NCBI RefSeq assembly: GCF_000003195.3
Contig: NC_012878.2
Coordinates: 15,245,262 to 15,309,261, forward strand
Source: Sorghum bicolor
Lineage: Eukaryota; Streptophyta; Magnoliopsida; Poales; Poaceae
Length of the DNA stretch: 64,000 nt
Direction: 5' to 3'
How positions within the stretch are numbered: position 1 is the stretch's first letter; each line of letters starts with the position of its first letter. Below are positions 35,501 through 43,218 of this stretch, piece by piece. The translations under genes were made by a program, and so were the position numbers. The notes below the pieces were generated by a model, which saw only the letters and a program-made list of their open reading frames with translations, did not search any database and was not told where the DNA came from.

Positions 35501-35526
35501 AAATGCAGCAAATAAAGAGTGCATAA
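8526..35526 (+). CDS. TPT: Triose-phosphate/phosphate translocator, plastid inner envelope, 12 coding exons
   Basis: Coding exons: 8526-8749, 9472-9540, 9663-9728, 9814-9892, 10352-10472, 10570-10665, 21123-21235, 21338-21415, 22012-22128, 22782-22881, 23000-23100, 35509-35526 (1182 nt, 393 residues). All introns are GT-AG and phases agree throughout. Family knowledge: it exchanges stromal triose phosphate or 3-PGA for cytosolic phosphate. Residues 1 to about 75 form an Ala/Arg-rich chloroplast transit peptide. The rest is a hydrophobic multi-span drug/metabolite-transporter fold with TPT signatures such as [20 protein letters not shown] and [21 protein letters not shown]167, K186, Y319, K342 and R343 fit the substrate-binding residues I recall for TPT structures. 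The last exon encodes only QIKSA and stop. Introns 6 and 11 hold the retroelements listed below; introns 1-5 and 7-10 hold nothing I recognise beyond a homopolymer. The isoform is unknown. Confidence 0.93.
9584..9614. repeat. C18-A13 homopolymer pair in TPT intron 2
   Basis: A run of 18 C followed by 13 A sits 43 bp after the intron 2 donor. Such runs are error-prone in sequencing, so the true length is uncertain. Confidence 0.8.
11097..11415 (+). repeat. 5' LTR of Copia B (319 bp)
   Basis: Begins TGATGG and ends AACA. It carries a minisatellite of GACTAGCATCTTA and TAGGACAGCAGTTAGCATC units in U3, a TATA box CTATAAATATG at 11271-11281, and a primer-binding site TGGTATTAGAGC at 11418-11429 right after it. 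Confidence 0.85.
11558..13313 (+). pseudogene. Broken Copia gag fused to an RNase H remnant (element B)
   Basis: The first frame (11558-12322, 254 aa) has an Ala/Arg-rich helical start, two copies of a Gly/Arg repeat, and the gag opening [20 protein letters not shown], then a TAG stop. Gag resumes at 12464-12640 ([20 protein letters not shown]). From 12970 an RNase H tail is read ([19 protein letters not shown], then [13 protein letters not shown]), ending out of frame near 13235. The family catalytic core in between is absent. No zinc knuckle is visible. The two TAG stops replace Trp or Gln codons. Confidence 0.75.
13316..13665 (+). repeat. 3' LTR of Copia B (350 bp)
   Basis: Matches the 5' LTR except in the U3 minisatellite, where the copy number and order of TAGGACAACAGTTAGCATC units differ, explaining the 31-bp length difference. 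The TATA box is at 13521-13531. Confidence 0.85.
13833..18180 (+). pseudogene. Copia A gag-pol, multiply interrupted
   Basis: Gag starts at ATG 13833 ([17 protein letters not shown]) with UBN2-type sequence to about 14450. Protease is at about 14930 (MDSGATSHM), GAG-pre-integrase zinc region at 15310-15460 (HRLGHQG...[14 protein letters not shown]) and integrase from 15490 (HCDIWTSPV). RT is at 16680-17600 ([14 protein letters not shown] at 17220) and RNase H at 17730-18130 ([26 protein letters not shown]). TAG stops occur near 14091, 14758, 14887, 15631, 15680, 16475, 16860, 16986 and 17570, with further frameshifts. No protein can be made in one piece. The reading order proves Copia rather than Gypsy, since integrase precedes RT. 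Confidence 0.88.
18178..18406 (+). repeat. 3' LTR of Copia A (229 bp)
   Basis: Starts TGATAGATATG directly after the RNase H frame and a GAGGGGGGC purine tract, ends TCTACA, then target duplication GTTTG. It contains the same 62-bp duplication as the 5' LTR. Confidence 0.88.
18751..19121 (+). other. Intron 6 sequence, nothing recognised
   Basis: AT-rich intronic sequence between the split MITE and the low-complexity block. I see no coding, RNA gene or clear repeat ends. Confidence 0.5.
19122..19275. other. Low-quality-looking homopolymer block in intron 6
   Basis: Successive runs of A, G, T, A, T, G, C and then about 24 C make up this block. The pattern of sorted homopolymers resembles a failing base call or a poorly resolved consensus more than a natural repeat. 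Treat the bases here as unreliable. Confidence 0.6.
19320..21040 (-). mobile_element. LINE remnant, minus strand
   Basis: A T-run at 19322-19331 fits the poly(A) tail of a minus-strand LINE. On the minus strand around 19850-19720 a broken frame reads [14 protein letters not shown] and then ARQFWYGLL, the zinc-binding RT tail (zf-RVT) typical of plant L1 elements. Further upstream the signal fades. A MITE is inserted at 19923. The 5' end is not defined. Confidence 0.6.
19923..20134. mobile_element. MITE with GGGTGTTTGGTT ends (212 bp)
   Basis: Ends GGGGGTGTTTGGTT and AACCAAACACCCTG are flanked by TTA on each side. The interior has mirrored GAATGGA/TCCATTC blocks. A Tourist-like (PIF/Harbinger) assignment fits the TTA duplication. 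Confidence 0.7.
23208..23690 (-). mobile_element. 5'-truncated LINE fragment, minus strand, in intron 11
   Basis: A T-rich stretch at 23208-23220 marks the tail. The minus-strand frame 23690-23319 (123 aa) carries the zf-RVT pattern [18 protein letters not shown] followed by [10 protein letters not shown]. It begins only about 110 bp into intron 11. It belongs to the same general LINE type as the remnant in intron 6. Confidence 0.72.
23691..26320 (+). mobile_element. Decayed Gypsy element, Tat-like 5' half
   Basis: An LTR-like part ends near 24037 (TTTTGTCGACA) with a TATA box CCTATATAAGGC at 23792-23803. It is followed by GGCGCGCCAGGTAGGGGG, which resembles the primer-site region of Tat-type Gypsy elements. 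Degenerate gag follows, best at 25800-26080, where [31 protein letters not shown] and [13 protein letters not shown] can be read across frameshifts. No protease or RT is seen before the antisense Copia fragment. The LTR start is not defined. Confidence 0.6.
26376..28060 (-). pseudogene. Copia RT/RNase H fragment, antisense, no LTRs
   Basis: On the minus strand the order is an integrase-RT linker (28060-27840), the RT start [20 protein letters not shown] (near 27700), [20 protein letters not shown] (27630), [18 protein letters not shown] (27390), ALYGLRQAP (27260), YIDDQIIT (27125), and the [20 protein letters not shown] and [15 protein letters not shown] block (26840-26540). Stops and frameshifts interrupt it. 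YVDD-type catalytic residues are present as IDDQ. Both ends are cut, so it is a dead fragment. Confidence 0.78.
28061..28480 (-). pseudogene. LINE RT C-terminal fragment, antisense
   Basis: The minus-strand frame ending near 28060 reads [19 protein letters not shown] and then [18 protein letters not shown], the conserved region following the RT domain in plant L1 elements. It abuts the antisense Copia fragment without a visible tail. Confidence 0.6.
28481..28920 (+). other. Intron 11 sequence, nothing recognised
   Basis: AT-rich intronic sequence with no open frame of note. It ends with ACAAC (28916-28920), the left target duplication of Copia C. Confidence 0.5.
28921..29110 (+). repeat. 5' LTR of Copia C (190 bp)
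   Basis: TG...CA ends, TATA box GCCTATATAATG at 29048-29059, followed by the primer-binding site. Confidence 0.92.
29257..30475 (+). pseudogene. Copia C gag
   Basis: I take the ATG at 29257 ([14 protein letters not shown]) as start, since the frame upstream has only a non-ATG opening. Residues about 20-110 are an Ala/Glu/Arg-rich helix. A UBN2-type gag region follows ([48 protein letters not shown]). The C-terminal part is Gly/Ser/Arg-rich with no zinc knuckle. The frame is lost near 30475, where the sense reading moves to another phase and continues into a Gln-rich linker (30560-30680). Confidence 0.72.
30476..34257 (+). pseudogene. Copia C pol, interrupted
   Basis: In order: Gln-rich linker, protease FDSGATSHM at 30798, GAG-pre-integrase HWRLGHPG and [14 protein letters not shown] (31180-31310), integrase HCDLWTSPV (31360) and [10 protein letters not shown] (31540). 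A TAG stop at 31644 precedes the integrase end. A Pro/Ala-rich linker (32100-32640) follows, then a TAA stop near 32814 and RT ([39 protein letters not shown] at 33310). A 2-bp frame loss near 33850 and a TAG at 33964 break RNase H ([29 protein letters not shown]). Four to five lesions only, fewer than Copia A, in line with a younger insertion. Confidence 0.86.
34277..34466 (+). repeat. 3' LTR of Copia C (190 bp)
   Basis: It follows a GCGGGAGAG purine tract and ends CTCTCA before ACAAC. Confidence 0.92.
34472..35508 (+). other. 3' part of TPT intron 11, no element defined
   Basis: AT-rich sequence. A reversed TATATATAC near 34950 and CA-repeat-like stretches (34880) hint at an old LTR piece, but no ends are visible. 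It closes with the acceptor TAACTAAATGCAG at 35496-35508. Confidence 0.45.
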
Positions 35527-35801
35527 GGTGTTGGACTGTTGGCTGATGTGAATGCGGTTGGTTTGTTGCTTTGATGGACCTGTATTCTCTCGGTGAATGA
35601 ACAGACTTGCAAGATGGATAAAATCTTGCTATCTCCTACTACATTCTCAGTTTTGTATTGAGGTGTGTGGTGGCTGGTGTTGGCTAATTTGTTTATTTGA
35701 AGCAAATTTGAGCAATGCTCAGAGACATGGAATTTTCATTTAGTTTTCCTTTGCTCATTTATTATGATTTGACATGGTGCTCTTGTAATCTTAAGTACTA
35801 G
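35527..35801 (+). other. TPT 3' UTR region up to the Gypsy insertion
   Basis: It directly follows the TAA stop at 35524-35526. TTTGTTTATTTG and TTTATTATG stretches could guide polyadenylation, but no canonical AATAAA follows the stop here. It ends with ACTAG, the left target duplication of the Gypsy element. Confidence 0.55.
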
Positions 35802-36193
35802 TGTTATGACCGGTATGGTCTATCAGAGGAGGGAGAAGGAACGTGGCTGAACCAGACCAGGAAGGCAGCCTGGACGTGGTCACCACCTGGCCTATTGGCC
35901 AAGTTATCTAGAGTTTGCATTAGTTAAGATTTACTTTCCATAATAGATTAGATCTATTCCTATTAGATTGGAACTGCTATTGTATAAAGAGTGGAACTCG
36001 TATTGAATGAGAGGTTAGCCTGGGATTGAGATATTCTTATCTCCCTTGGGCTCCCGGCCCTTGTCTCCTGTTTCCCGTCTCCCTGTTGCGTGAGTTCCCT
36101 CGACAACGGCACCTGCACGCCGCCGCCCAGCTCGCCCTCACGTCCCTGTCTCTCCCCCATACTTCCTCCGAAGCAAGCTCCGGCGTCGTAACA
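35802..36193 (+). repeat. 5' LTR of the Reina-like element (392 bp)
   Basis: TG...CA ends. TATA box TGTATAAAGAG at 35981-35991. It is followed four bases on by the primer-binding site. Confidence 0.93.
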
Positions 36194-36196
36194 ACC

Positions 36197-36207
36197 TGGT
36201 ATCAGAG
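36197..36207 (+). promoter_or_regulatory. Primer-binding site of the Reina-like element
   Basis: TGGTATCAGAG, complementary to the initiator methionine tRNA 3' end, lies three bases after the LTR. Confidence 0.88.
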
Positions 36208-36210
36208 ACC

Positions 36211-38432
36211 ATGGCTACGACCGGCGTCTCCTCCAGCCCCGTCGATCCTGCTGCCGGCACTACTCTTCCACAAATCACCGCCACCCTCCCCGCTGCCGAC
36301 TCCACAATACCACCTGCATCCTCCAACGCCCTGATTCCCACCCTCACCATGCCGCTCACCACCCACACACCGCCCCCACAGCTGGTGTCCATGCCCAGCG
36401 ACACTCTGAATTTCTTCACCAACACCCTGCAAGGGATCCAAAACCAGCTGTCTGTCCTCAACTTCCAGGTGGGTGATCTCGCCACGCGTGTGGCTGTCAT
36501 CGACGGCCGGGAATTGGCTTCGGCCCAGCACCTCCCCCAAGTTGCGCTGCCAGGGTTTGGCTCCATGCCCGCCCTGACCGCGCCCTCGTCAGCTGGGGCC
36601 TCGGCGTCGACACCCCATGTGCCAGCAGCATCTTCGGCGCCCGCAGCAACAACAATGGGCTCCCTGTCCTTCGGCTCGGTGCAGCCGACGTCCGCTGCAC
36701 TAACAGCGGGGGTGCCAATCAATCAGATCCGCTTCCCGGCTTCACCATCTCCGATCCCTTCACTGGAGGCAATCATGAGGGGCGCACCAGCCGTGTCCTC
36801 GGCTCCGATGGCATCACCGTCACCACATGTCAGCGTGTCCCCGGCACCGGATGGTCACGTCGTCCCCAAGTACCACAAGCTTACGTTCCCCACCTTCGAT
36901 GGCAAGGAGGACCCGCTGGGGTGGCTGAACAAGTGTGAACAATTTTTCAATGGGCACCAGACGCGCCACAGCGACCGAGTCTGGCTTGCATCTTATCACC
37001 TCACCGGGGTTGCCCAGCAGTGGTACCTCGTCCTTGAGGCTGACTCCGGTCGTCCACAGTGGGAAGAGTTCCGCACGTTGTGCCATCAACGCTTCGGGCC
37101 GCCCCTCAGCACCAACCATCTCTCGGATCTCGCGCGCCTACCTTTCACCTCCACGGTGGATGCGTACATGGAGGCGTTTCAGGCTCGCGCAGCCCACGCC
37201 GGGCGTCTCTCTCCGGGCCAGAAGGCAAAGCTGTTCACTGGAGGCCTGCCCCATCACATCCGCGTCGATGTCGAACTCCACGACCCGCAGGACTTGCAGC
37301 GTGCCATGTACTTGGCCCGCGCCTATGAACGCCGGAACGCGCCGGCGCCCCTTGCCCTGCCGGCACCCCCGTGCCGCCGACCGACCAGCACCACTTCGAC
37401 GCCGGCTGGCGCGGTGACCCAGGCGGAGAGCTCCTCATCCTCAGCACTGCCGCGCTCCTTCAAGCGGCTCACACCAGATGAGATGGCCGAGCACCGAAAG
37501 CAAGGCCTTTGCTACAACTGTGATGAGCCGTACGTCCGTGGCCACAAGTGTGCTCGGCTGTTCTTCCTGGAGGTCACCGATTACATTGTGGAGGAGCCTG
37601 AAGATACGGACAGCGGCAGTACGCAGCCGGCTGAGGACGCGCCCTATGACACCGACAAGCCCCTGATCTCCCTGTCCGCGATCACCGGCATTCGGGCGCA
37701 CGAGACGATGCAGCTCCGCGTACATGTGGGTCAGCACGAGCTGACTGCGCTGCTGGATTCGGGATCCACTCACAACTTCATCAGCAGCGCCGCAGCCCAC
37801 CGCGCAGGTCTCCACTTCCAGGACAGCGAGGGCGCTCACGTCACGGTCGCCAACGGTGACCGCGTCCTGTGTCGCGGCATCGCCCGCGGAGTCAACCTCC
37901 AGATCGGCATGGAGGTCTTCAAGGTCGATTGCTACGCCATTCCGCTGGACTCCTGTGACATGGTCCTTGGCATCGCCTGGCTACGCACACTCGGACCCAT
38001 CTTGTGGGACTTCGACAACCTACGCATGGAGTTCTCTCTACACGGCCGCCGAGTACAATGGCGCGGCGAAGGGACGCCATGCTCAGCAGCAGCATCGCCC
38101 CCCAACGCCCAGAGCCTGCAGATCCTCTCGGCCAAGGGGACCGAGCCGGCCCTCCTCGAGCGCCTGCTGGACGCATACGCTGACGTGTTCGCAGAGCCGG
38201 ACGGGCTGCCACCAGCCCGCGACTGTGACCATCGGATCCACCTCAAGCCGGCCACAGAGCCCGTGGCGGTGCGCCCGTACTGCTACCCGCAGCTCCAAAA
38301 AGACGAGCTCGAACGCCAGTGCGACGCAATGCTGCAGCAGGGCACGATCCGCGCCAGCACCTCCCCGTTCTCAGCACCTGTCCTGCTGGTCAAAAAACAA
38401 GATGGCTCATGGCGCTTCTGCGTGGACTACCG
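36211..38432 (+). pseudogene. Gypsy gag-protease-RT start, first half of the split polyprotein
   Basis: ATG at 36211 just after the primer site opens a continuous frame. Residues about 1-210 are a Pro/Ser/Thr/Ala-rich leader. Gag (FPTFDGKEDPLGWLNKCEQF) occupies about 225-395. The zinc knuckle is the Reina-style C-x2-C-x7-H-x-C (CYNCDEPYVRGHKC, about 431-444). Protease (LLDSGSTHNFIS) is near 513. RT begins at about 690 (FSAPVLLVKKQDGSWRFCVD). The frame is cut in the RT by the inner element at 38433 and resumes at 53030. Apart from the insertion I see no stops in this half. Confidence 0.92.
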
Positions 38433-41400
38433 TGTAACACCCTAGGTGTTAAGCATGCACTTAGCCTCACCAAAGCCATGCATAAGCATTTCATCAAGCA
38501 TAAGCATCATGAGCATGACACTCTTGAGCAAAGTATGATTTTATGTGCTTTATTTCATGTGTTTTAAATATGATAAAAATATGATACTTGCTTCTAAAAT
38601 TGTGAAAAATTCAAATTAGGTAGATTTATGTGTGAGAAGAATTTAGAATATTTTTGTGCACTTTTTGGAGCTATGGAATTTGAGAAATGGAATTTATACA
38701 AAAATATCTAAAAAGAATTTAATTAAAACCTAGAACTGAGTTTTAACTTGTAATTCAAATTCTGTTTGGAATTTGGTTTTGCTTGTTAAAACAAAGTGGT
38801 AGAGTTTTTGTTTTGGAACAACTTTGCTTTTGGGTGGAAATGGTGAAAATGATTTGAAAATAGTCAAAATGCTTTTGGAAGAGGATTTGAGAAAAGAAAA
38901 TTTAAAAAAAAAAATGGAAAAGGGAAAAGGGGGCGCTAGCAGGCCGCGGCCTCGCTTCTGGCCCACTGGCCGAAGCCGGCTCGGCCCGCCCGCGCTCTCC
39001 CCTCCCCCTTCCCCCGCGCTCGCGCCCGCGTCCGCGCGCGGACAGCGCTCGCCGCGACGCCGTGGCACGCCGGCAGGGCTCGGCCGCCGCGTGGCGGGCA
39101 TGCGGCAGCGAGGACGCGCCCCGGTCGGCCACCAAGGCGCCCCGGTCGCGCTCGCCTCCGCCACCGCTCCCATTTGCGCCCCTCAGCTCTCTCTCTCTCG
39201 CTCTCTCGCCCTCGCCCCGCACGCGCGGAGCGCCGCCGTCGCCATTGGAGCCCGAGCTTCGCCTCGGCTGTTCCTCCTCCGTACGTGCGCCATTCTTCAA
39301 TTAGTTCTTCCCCGAGCTTCGCTTTCGCTCCGCCGTTGCGAAACGCTCATCGGAGCACTCGGTAAGGCACGGTGAGCCCCGCTCGCCCTCGCTTTCTTCT
39401 CCGGCGAGAGCTCCGCCGCCGCACGCGTGATCCGCGCGTCCCCATGCCTTCCGGTGCTACGTAGTTGGCGCATCGTGTTCGCCTTGGCACCGCGATGCTC
39501 GCAAGCCCCTCCAGCCACGCTCTACCGAGCCGGCGTCCCGTACCGACGACGAGCAGCGCCGCCGCTCCGCCATGGCCGGTGGCGAGCCTGCTCCGGTCCG
39601 TTTTAGGCCGCGCAAATGAGTGCCTTAGGTCCGCCGTGATCCGTAGAACGTGTAGAGCCGCTTGATTCGCCGAAAGGGGTCGCCGACGGTGAGCTCCGGC
39701 TCGCCGGAGCTTCCCCCCCCCCTCTGCGCTCTGACCAGCGGGCCCTGCTGGCAGGCGGGTCCGCTCGTCAGCGGCCGCGGGTGCACTGCACCGGGTGCAC
39801 CTAGCAGATCTCGGGGTGGATTTGATTTGTTTTCAGAAAAATAATTTCCAGGAAATGATTTAAATGTTCAAAAATTCATATCTTGATGAATATGGCTCCA
39901 AAAATGGTGAAATAAATTTTGGTGTGTTCCTTATTTCCAGATCTATATCCTAGTATGATTGCATGTCATGTTTGAATAACTTTTCTGTGTAAGTATAATT
40001 AATCCATGTTTTTGTTGAACTTGGAAAATGCATAGTAAATGGAATATGGCTCAGAAAAATGTGAAACTTGTTTTGCTGGCTCTGCATGTGTGTTTACTCA
40101 CTGAGAAAATATTGTTACATATTATTTGGTGTATAAATGAATTTATGGTAATTTAAATGCTTGCATGGCAGTACTTTATGATTTTTAATAATTAATTGAG
40201 TCATGCAATAAATCTGGAAAATTTTGTGGATGTTTCTTATGATATTAGACAAATTGTAAAAATATGACATCTGTTGTTTAACACTTATATCACAGTAGGG
40301 TGATTATACTTACTCTATTACTTAATCTTGAGATTTTTGTGGTTCAAAATAAGTAACCAAAAATTATAAAAAATTTACAGTGGACTTTGTGATTAACTAG
40401 TAGTCTCCTGTAATTTTTCTGGAATTTATTGATGAACAGAATTGCATGTGATTTTAATAGGCTTAGAAATAAATAAAGAAAATTTTTGAATGGTTGTGTA
40501 TATGGGTTGAATGGATTAAGTTGGGTTTGGTGTATCTTTGAAGCATCATATAGGTTGCTGATGTCATTTGAAAAATAATTATAGAAGAGAATGTAATAGA
40601 TGTTTGATTCAATTGTTTATTCTTGGATGATGTTGACTACCTTGTAATAAGCATGATCAAGTGCATTACTTATGCATCACAACATGACTCTTTTGGTACT
40701 CTCTCATATAAGCATCCACTCGGGCATCTCGCACTCCACTCATGAGCATATATGCATCATACAGGCTCGCAGGAGAACAGAGTGGGACCCGAGGAACCCG
40801 AGGAGCTTCAGGAGCAGGAACCTCCGGAAGCACAAGAGTCCGGAGAGGAACTGCAAGAGTGCCCGGATCATCGACCCAGCACGTTTGAGAAAGGCAAGCC
40901 CCGGAGCATTCTAAGTCTCCCTATTCTCACTAACTTATATAAAGTGCTATACTTATTCTACTATATTGCATATTACGTGATAGGAGTTGTCTGGTACCGT
41001 TGCTGCATATGTATTCCTTGTTATCCCTACTCGTTATCTACCTTGTCCTATGTAGATAGGCGCGGAGTCTATGCTTAGCCTGCTTAGTCCGGTAGAAGTC
41101 GGGTGATGTCCTGTCACCTGCGAGATGTAGGTGGATACCTGCTTGATTAAGCAGTGGTTGCTGGGGAAAGAAATAACCAAGTGTGGAAAGTAATTGGAGA
41201 CCGGGCAGGGTCTTATGGTGGGTTGCCCATAGTGCCCCTGCCTGTGTCGATTAAGGACCGATCGTTGACGGCCCTCTTGTCATGTTGAACGCATGCCCCA
41301 CATTTAGCTGGAAGGATAAGTCGTTCCGACCGCGAAGCCTGAGCACTATCCGGGCCGGGAATCGGCCCGATGTACGCGCTGTATTGGTGATGGTTGAGGA

Positions 41401-42399
41401 GAACGACGAGGGCGCGGCGCGCAACCTTGGTATACCTTGGATACCTCGGTCGCCGGAACGGTCCTCGGGTACGGGCGGTGCCTGTCGAACCCGCGAATTG
41501 GTCCTGGATAGTGCAATACGGTGATCTGTAGCTCACTTGATCAGTGAGTGTGGTTTGTGTGGGGAATAAACTCGCCAGCTGGTTAGAAATCGATTCGAAT
41601 CGCCATCGCTCCTGGATAGTGAGCACTTGACATGAGCCCTGTCCTCGTAGTAAGGACTATGGAACACTTGGGTTATAATGAAACGGGTTTATGACTGCTG
41701 TAATAAGGTACTATCATAGTCTCATATTTGCTTGTAATAGCACAGGAGCAAATCTAGGTAATAGATAATGATACTGTCAACTTGAGCAGATTAAAAGAAG
41801 AAAGGATTTATGTAGGCTTGGGTAATAAAATCTTGCGGTCTTTGCAAAATGGTTGTCAGCTACCCCACTAAATAGCCTTCATGATCCTTGATGAGTCTTT
41901 CTTTTAAGTTTATGACGGGTAAGTCTAGCTGAGTACCTTCTCGTACTCAGGGTTCTATTCCCATGTTGTTTTGCAGATGGTCAAATGTACTATGGTTATT
42001 GCATCCTCTGTCTGTACCCAGCTATGGGTGATGACTAGACCAAGGGCGATGGTCACTCCGTCTCTTCTTTTGCTTTTGTGGGAATGACCGAACTATGGCA
42101 CTGTATCAGACTTATCGCGTGTGTTGTATTTTCGAACTATGAAGCTTCCGCTACTTGAAGAACTTGTTTTGTAATAACTTAAGTACTCCGATGTGTTTCA
42201 TGAATGTTGTAATCTGGATGTACTTGTGGATGACGACCGCTAAACTTATTACGATCTTGGCTGTATATGTGATGTGTGGTTTGAAATCCTTCGAGATTTC
42301 ACGGACTACCGGGATTATATGGGCTTAAGCGTGATAGTTCGACTATGCAAATGGTCACTATTAGGCTTAATCTCTTATAATTTGGTCGGTTCTGTTACA
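38433..42399 (+). repeat. 5' LTR of the chromovirus (3967 bp)
   Basis: Layout: AT-rich start, GC-rich block 38930-39790, AT-rich middle to 40700, then a mixed end. The LTR tip TAACACC-CTA-GGTGTTA is an inverted repeat. Open frames inside the GC-rich block recur in the 3' LTR and are not genes. Two promoter readings are possible: near the GC-rich block, or the TATATAAA at 40936. Confidence 0.93.
40936..40943 (+). promoter_or_regulatory. TATA-like box in the chromovirus LTR
   Basis: TTATATAAAGTGC lies about 1.46 kb before the LTR end, with the equal position in the 3' LTR near 51566. It could set the U3/R boundary. The GC-rich block upstream is an alternative promoter. Confidence 0.4.
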
Positions 42400-42401
42400 G
42401 C

Positions 42402-42413
42402 TGGCATCGGAGC
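42402..42413 (+). promoter_or_regulatory. Primer-binding site of the chromovirus
   Basis: TGGCATCGGAGC follows the LTR end by two bases, a variant of the methionine-tRNA site with two changes from TGGTATCAGAGC. Confidence 0.75.
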
Positions 42414-43218
42414 AAAGTTTAGCGAGTTACTGTTCATAAGCACGCTCTGAACAAAAGTCTAAACCGGTTTAATGAAAGATTTTAGTAATTAATAAAGATC
42501 AAGGTGTTAAACTAAGTTTTGGAAAACTATCTAGTGTGCCATGGTCATATCCTTTATGCCCAGTTAAGGACTCTAAGGTGGCTAGCTAAGTACTGACTTG
42601 GGGGTTAATGCATCATATTTTTATTTCGTCGCTCATACGGCGTGCAATAGTATGAGTGCCATTCATTTGAGTGGTAATGAATGGATCAATTCTTCCTCTA
42701 CGCCATGGTAAGTGGGAGTTGTGAGAGCATGATCGGATACACTGCCGGTCTAGGGAAGTGTTGTCAAGTGCTGTGTCACGCACACATGTTGGTGTGTCTT
42801 GGGAACAGTACCGCATGCTGGGAATTCCGTCTTGAGAGGCGATGCCGTCAATAGGGCGATGATGTGGGTAGTGGCACGTCACCTGCATAGACGGGTGTCT
42901 GTGTGGGTGAAGTGCATGGTTCTAAATTCTTGCTCTGCATGATCATATTGTGGGTGGGCTGAAATGAGTTTTCTGCAGGTACACTAACCACGTTCTCGCT
43001 TAGAACGCTAGTTACGTTATGAGAGAACGTTGTGTGCCACCGCATCTACCGCTTAGTGTTAATCTTTGTTTCAAGGTTTGTGAGATCGTAAGTTCGTGCA
43101 TGCATCATGTTCATTTCATATCATTGCTTACTTCCCCCTTAATTTAATCTGTCCCATTTCTAAATAAAATAATTAAAGGTAATCCTCGCTCTTACCCACG
43201 GTATTCCATTTGCAGCAG
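42414..43218 (+). other. Untranslated leader between primer site and ORF0
   Basis: About 800 bp with no long frame. It ends in TTCCATTTGCAGCAG directly before the ORF0 start codon, which resembles a splice acceptor. Packaging signals are expected here but cannot be recognised. Confidence 0.5.

Noticed and set aside
38824..39375. 183-codon frame and overlapping frames in a GC-rich block
   Set aside because: The same frames recur at 49545-50006 in the other LTR of the same element, so this is LTR sequence, not a gene.
40752..41626. Frames of 80-137 codons near the end of the chromovirus LTR
   Set aside because: Identical frames occur at 51382-52256 in the other LTR, and neither shows a known domain.
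43210..43218. Earlier start of ORF0 at a TTG codon
   Set aside because: Plant genes and retroelements start at ATG, and the ATG at 43219 places the H3-like tail exactly at the N-terminus.
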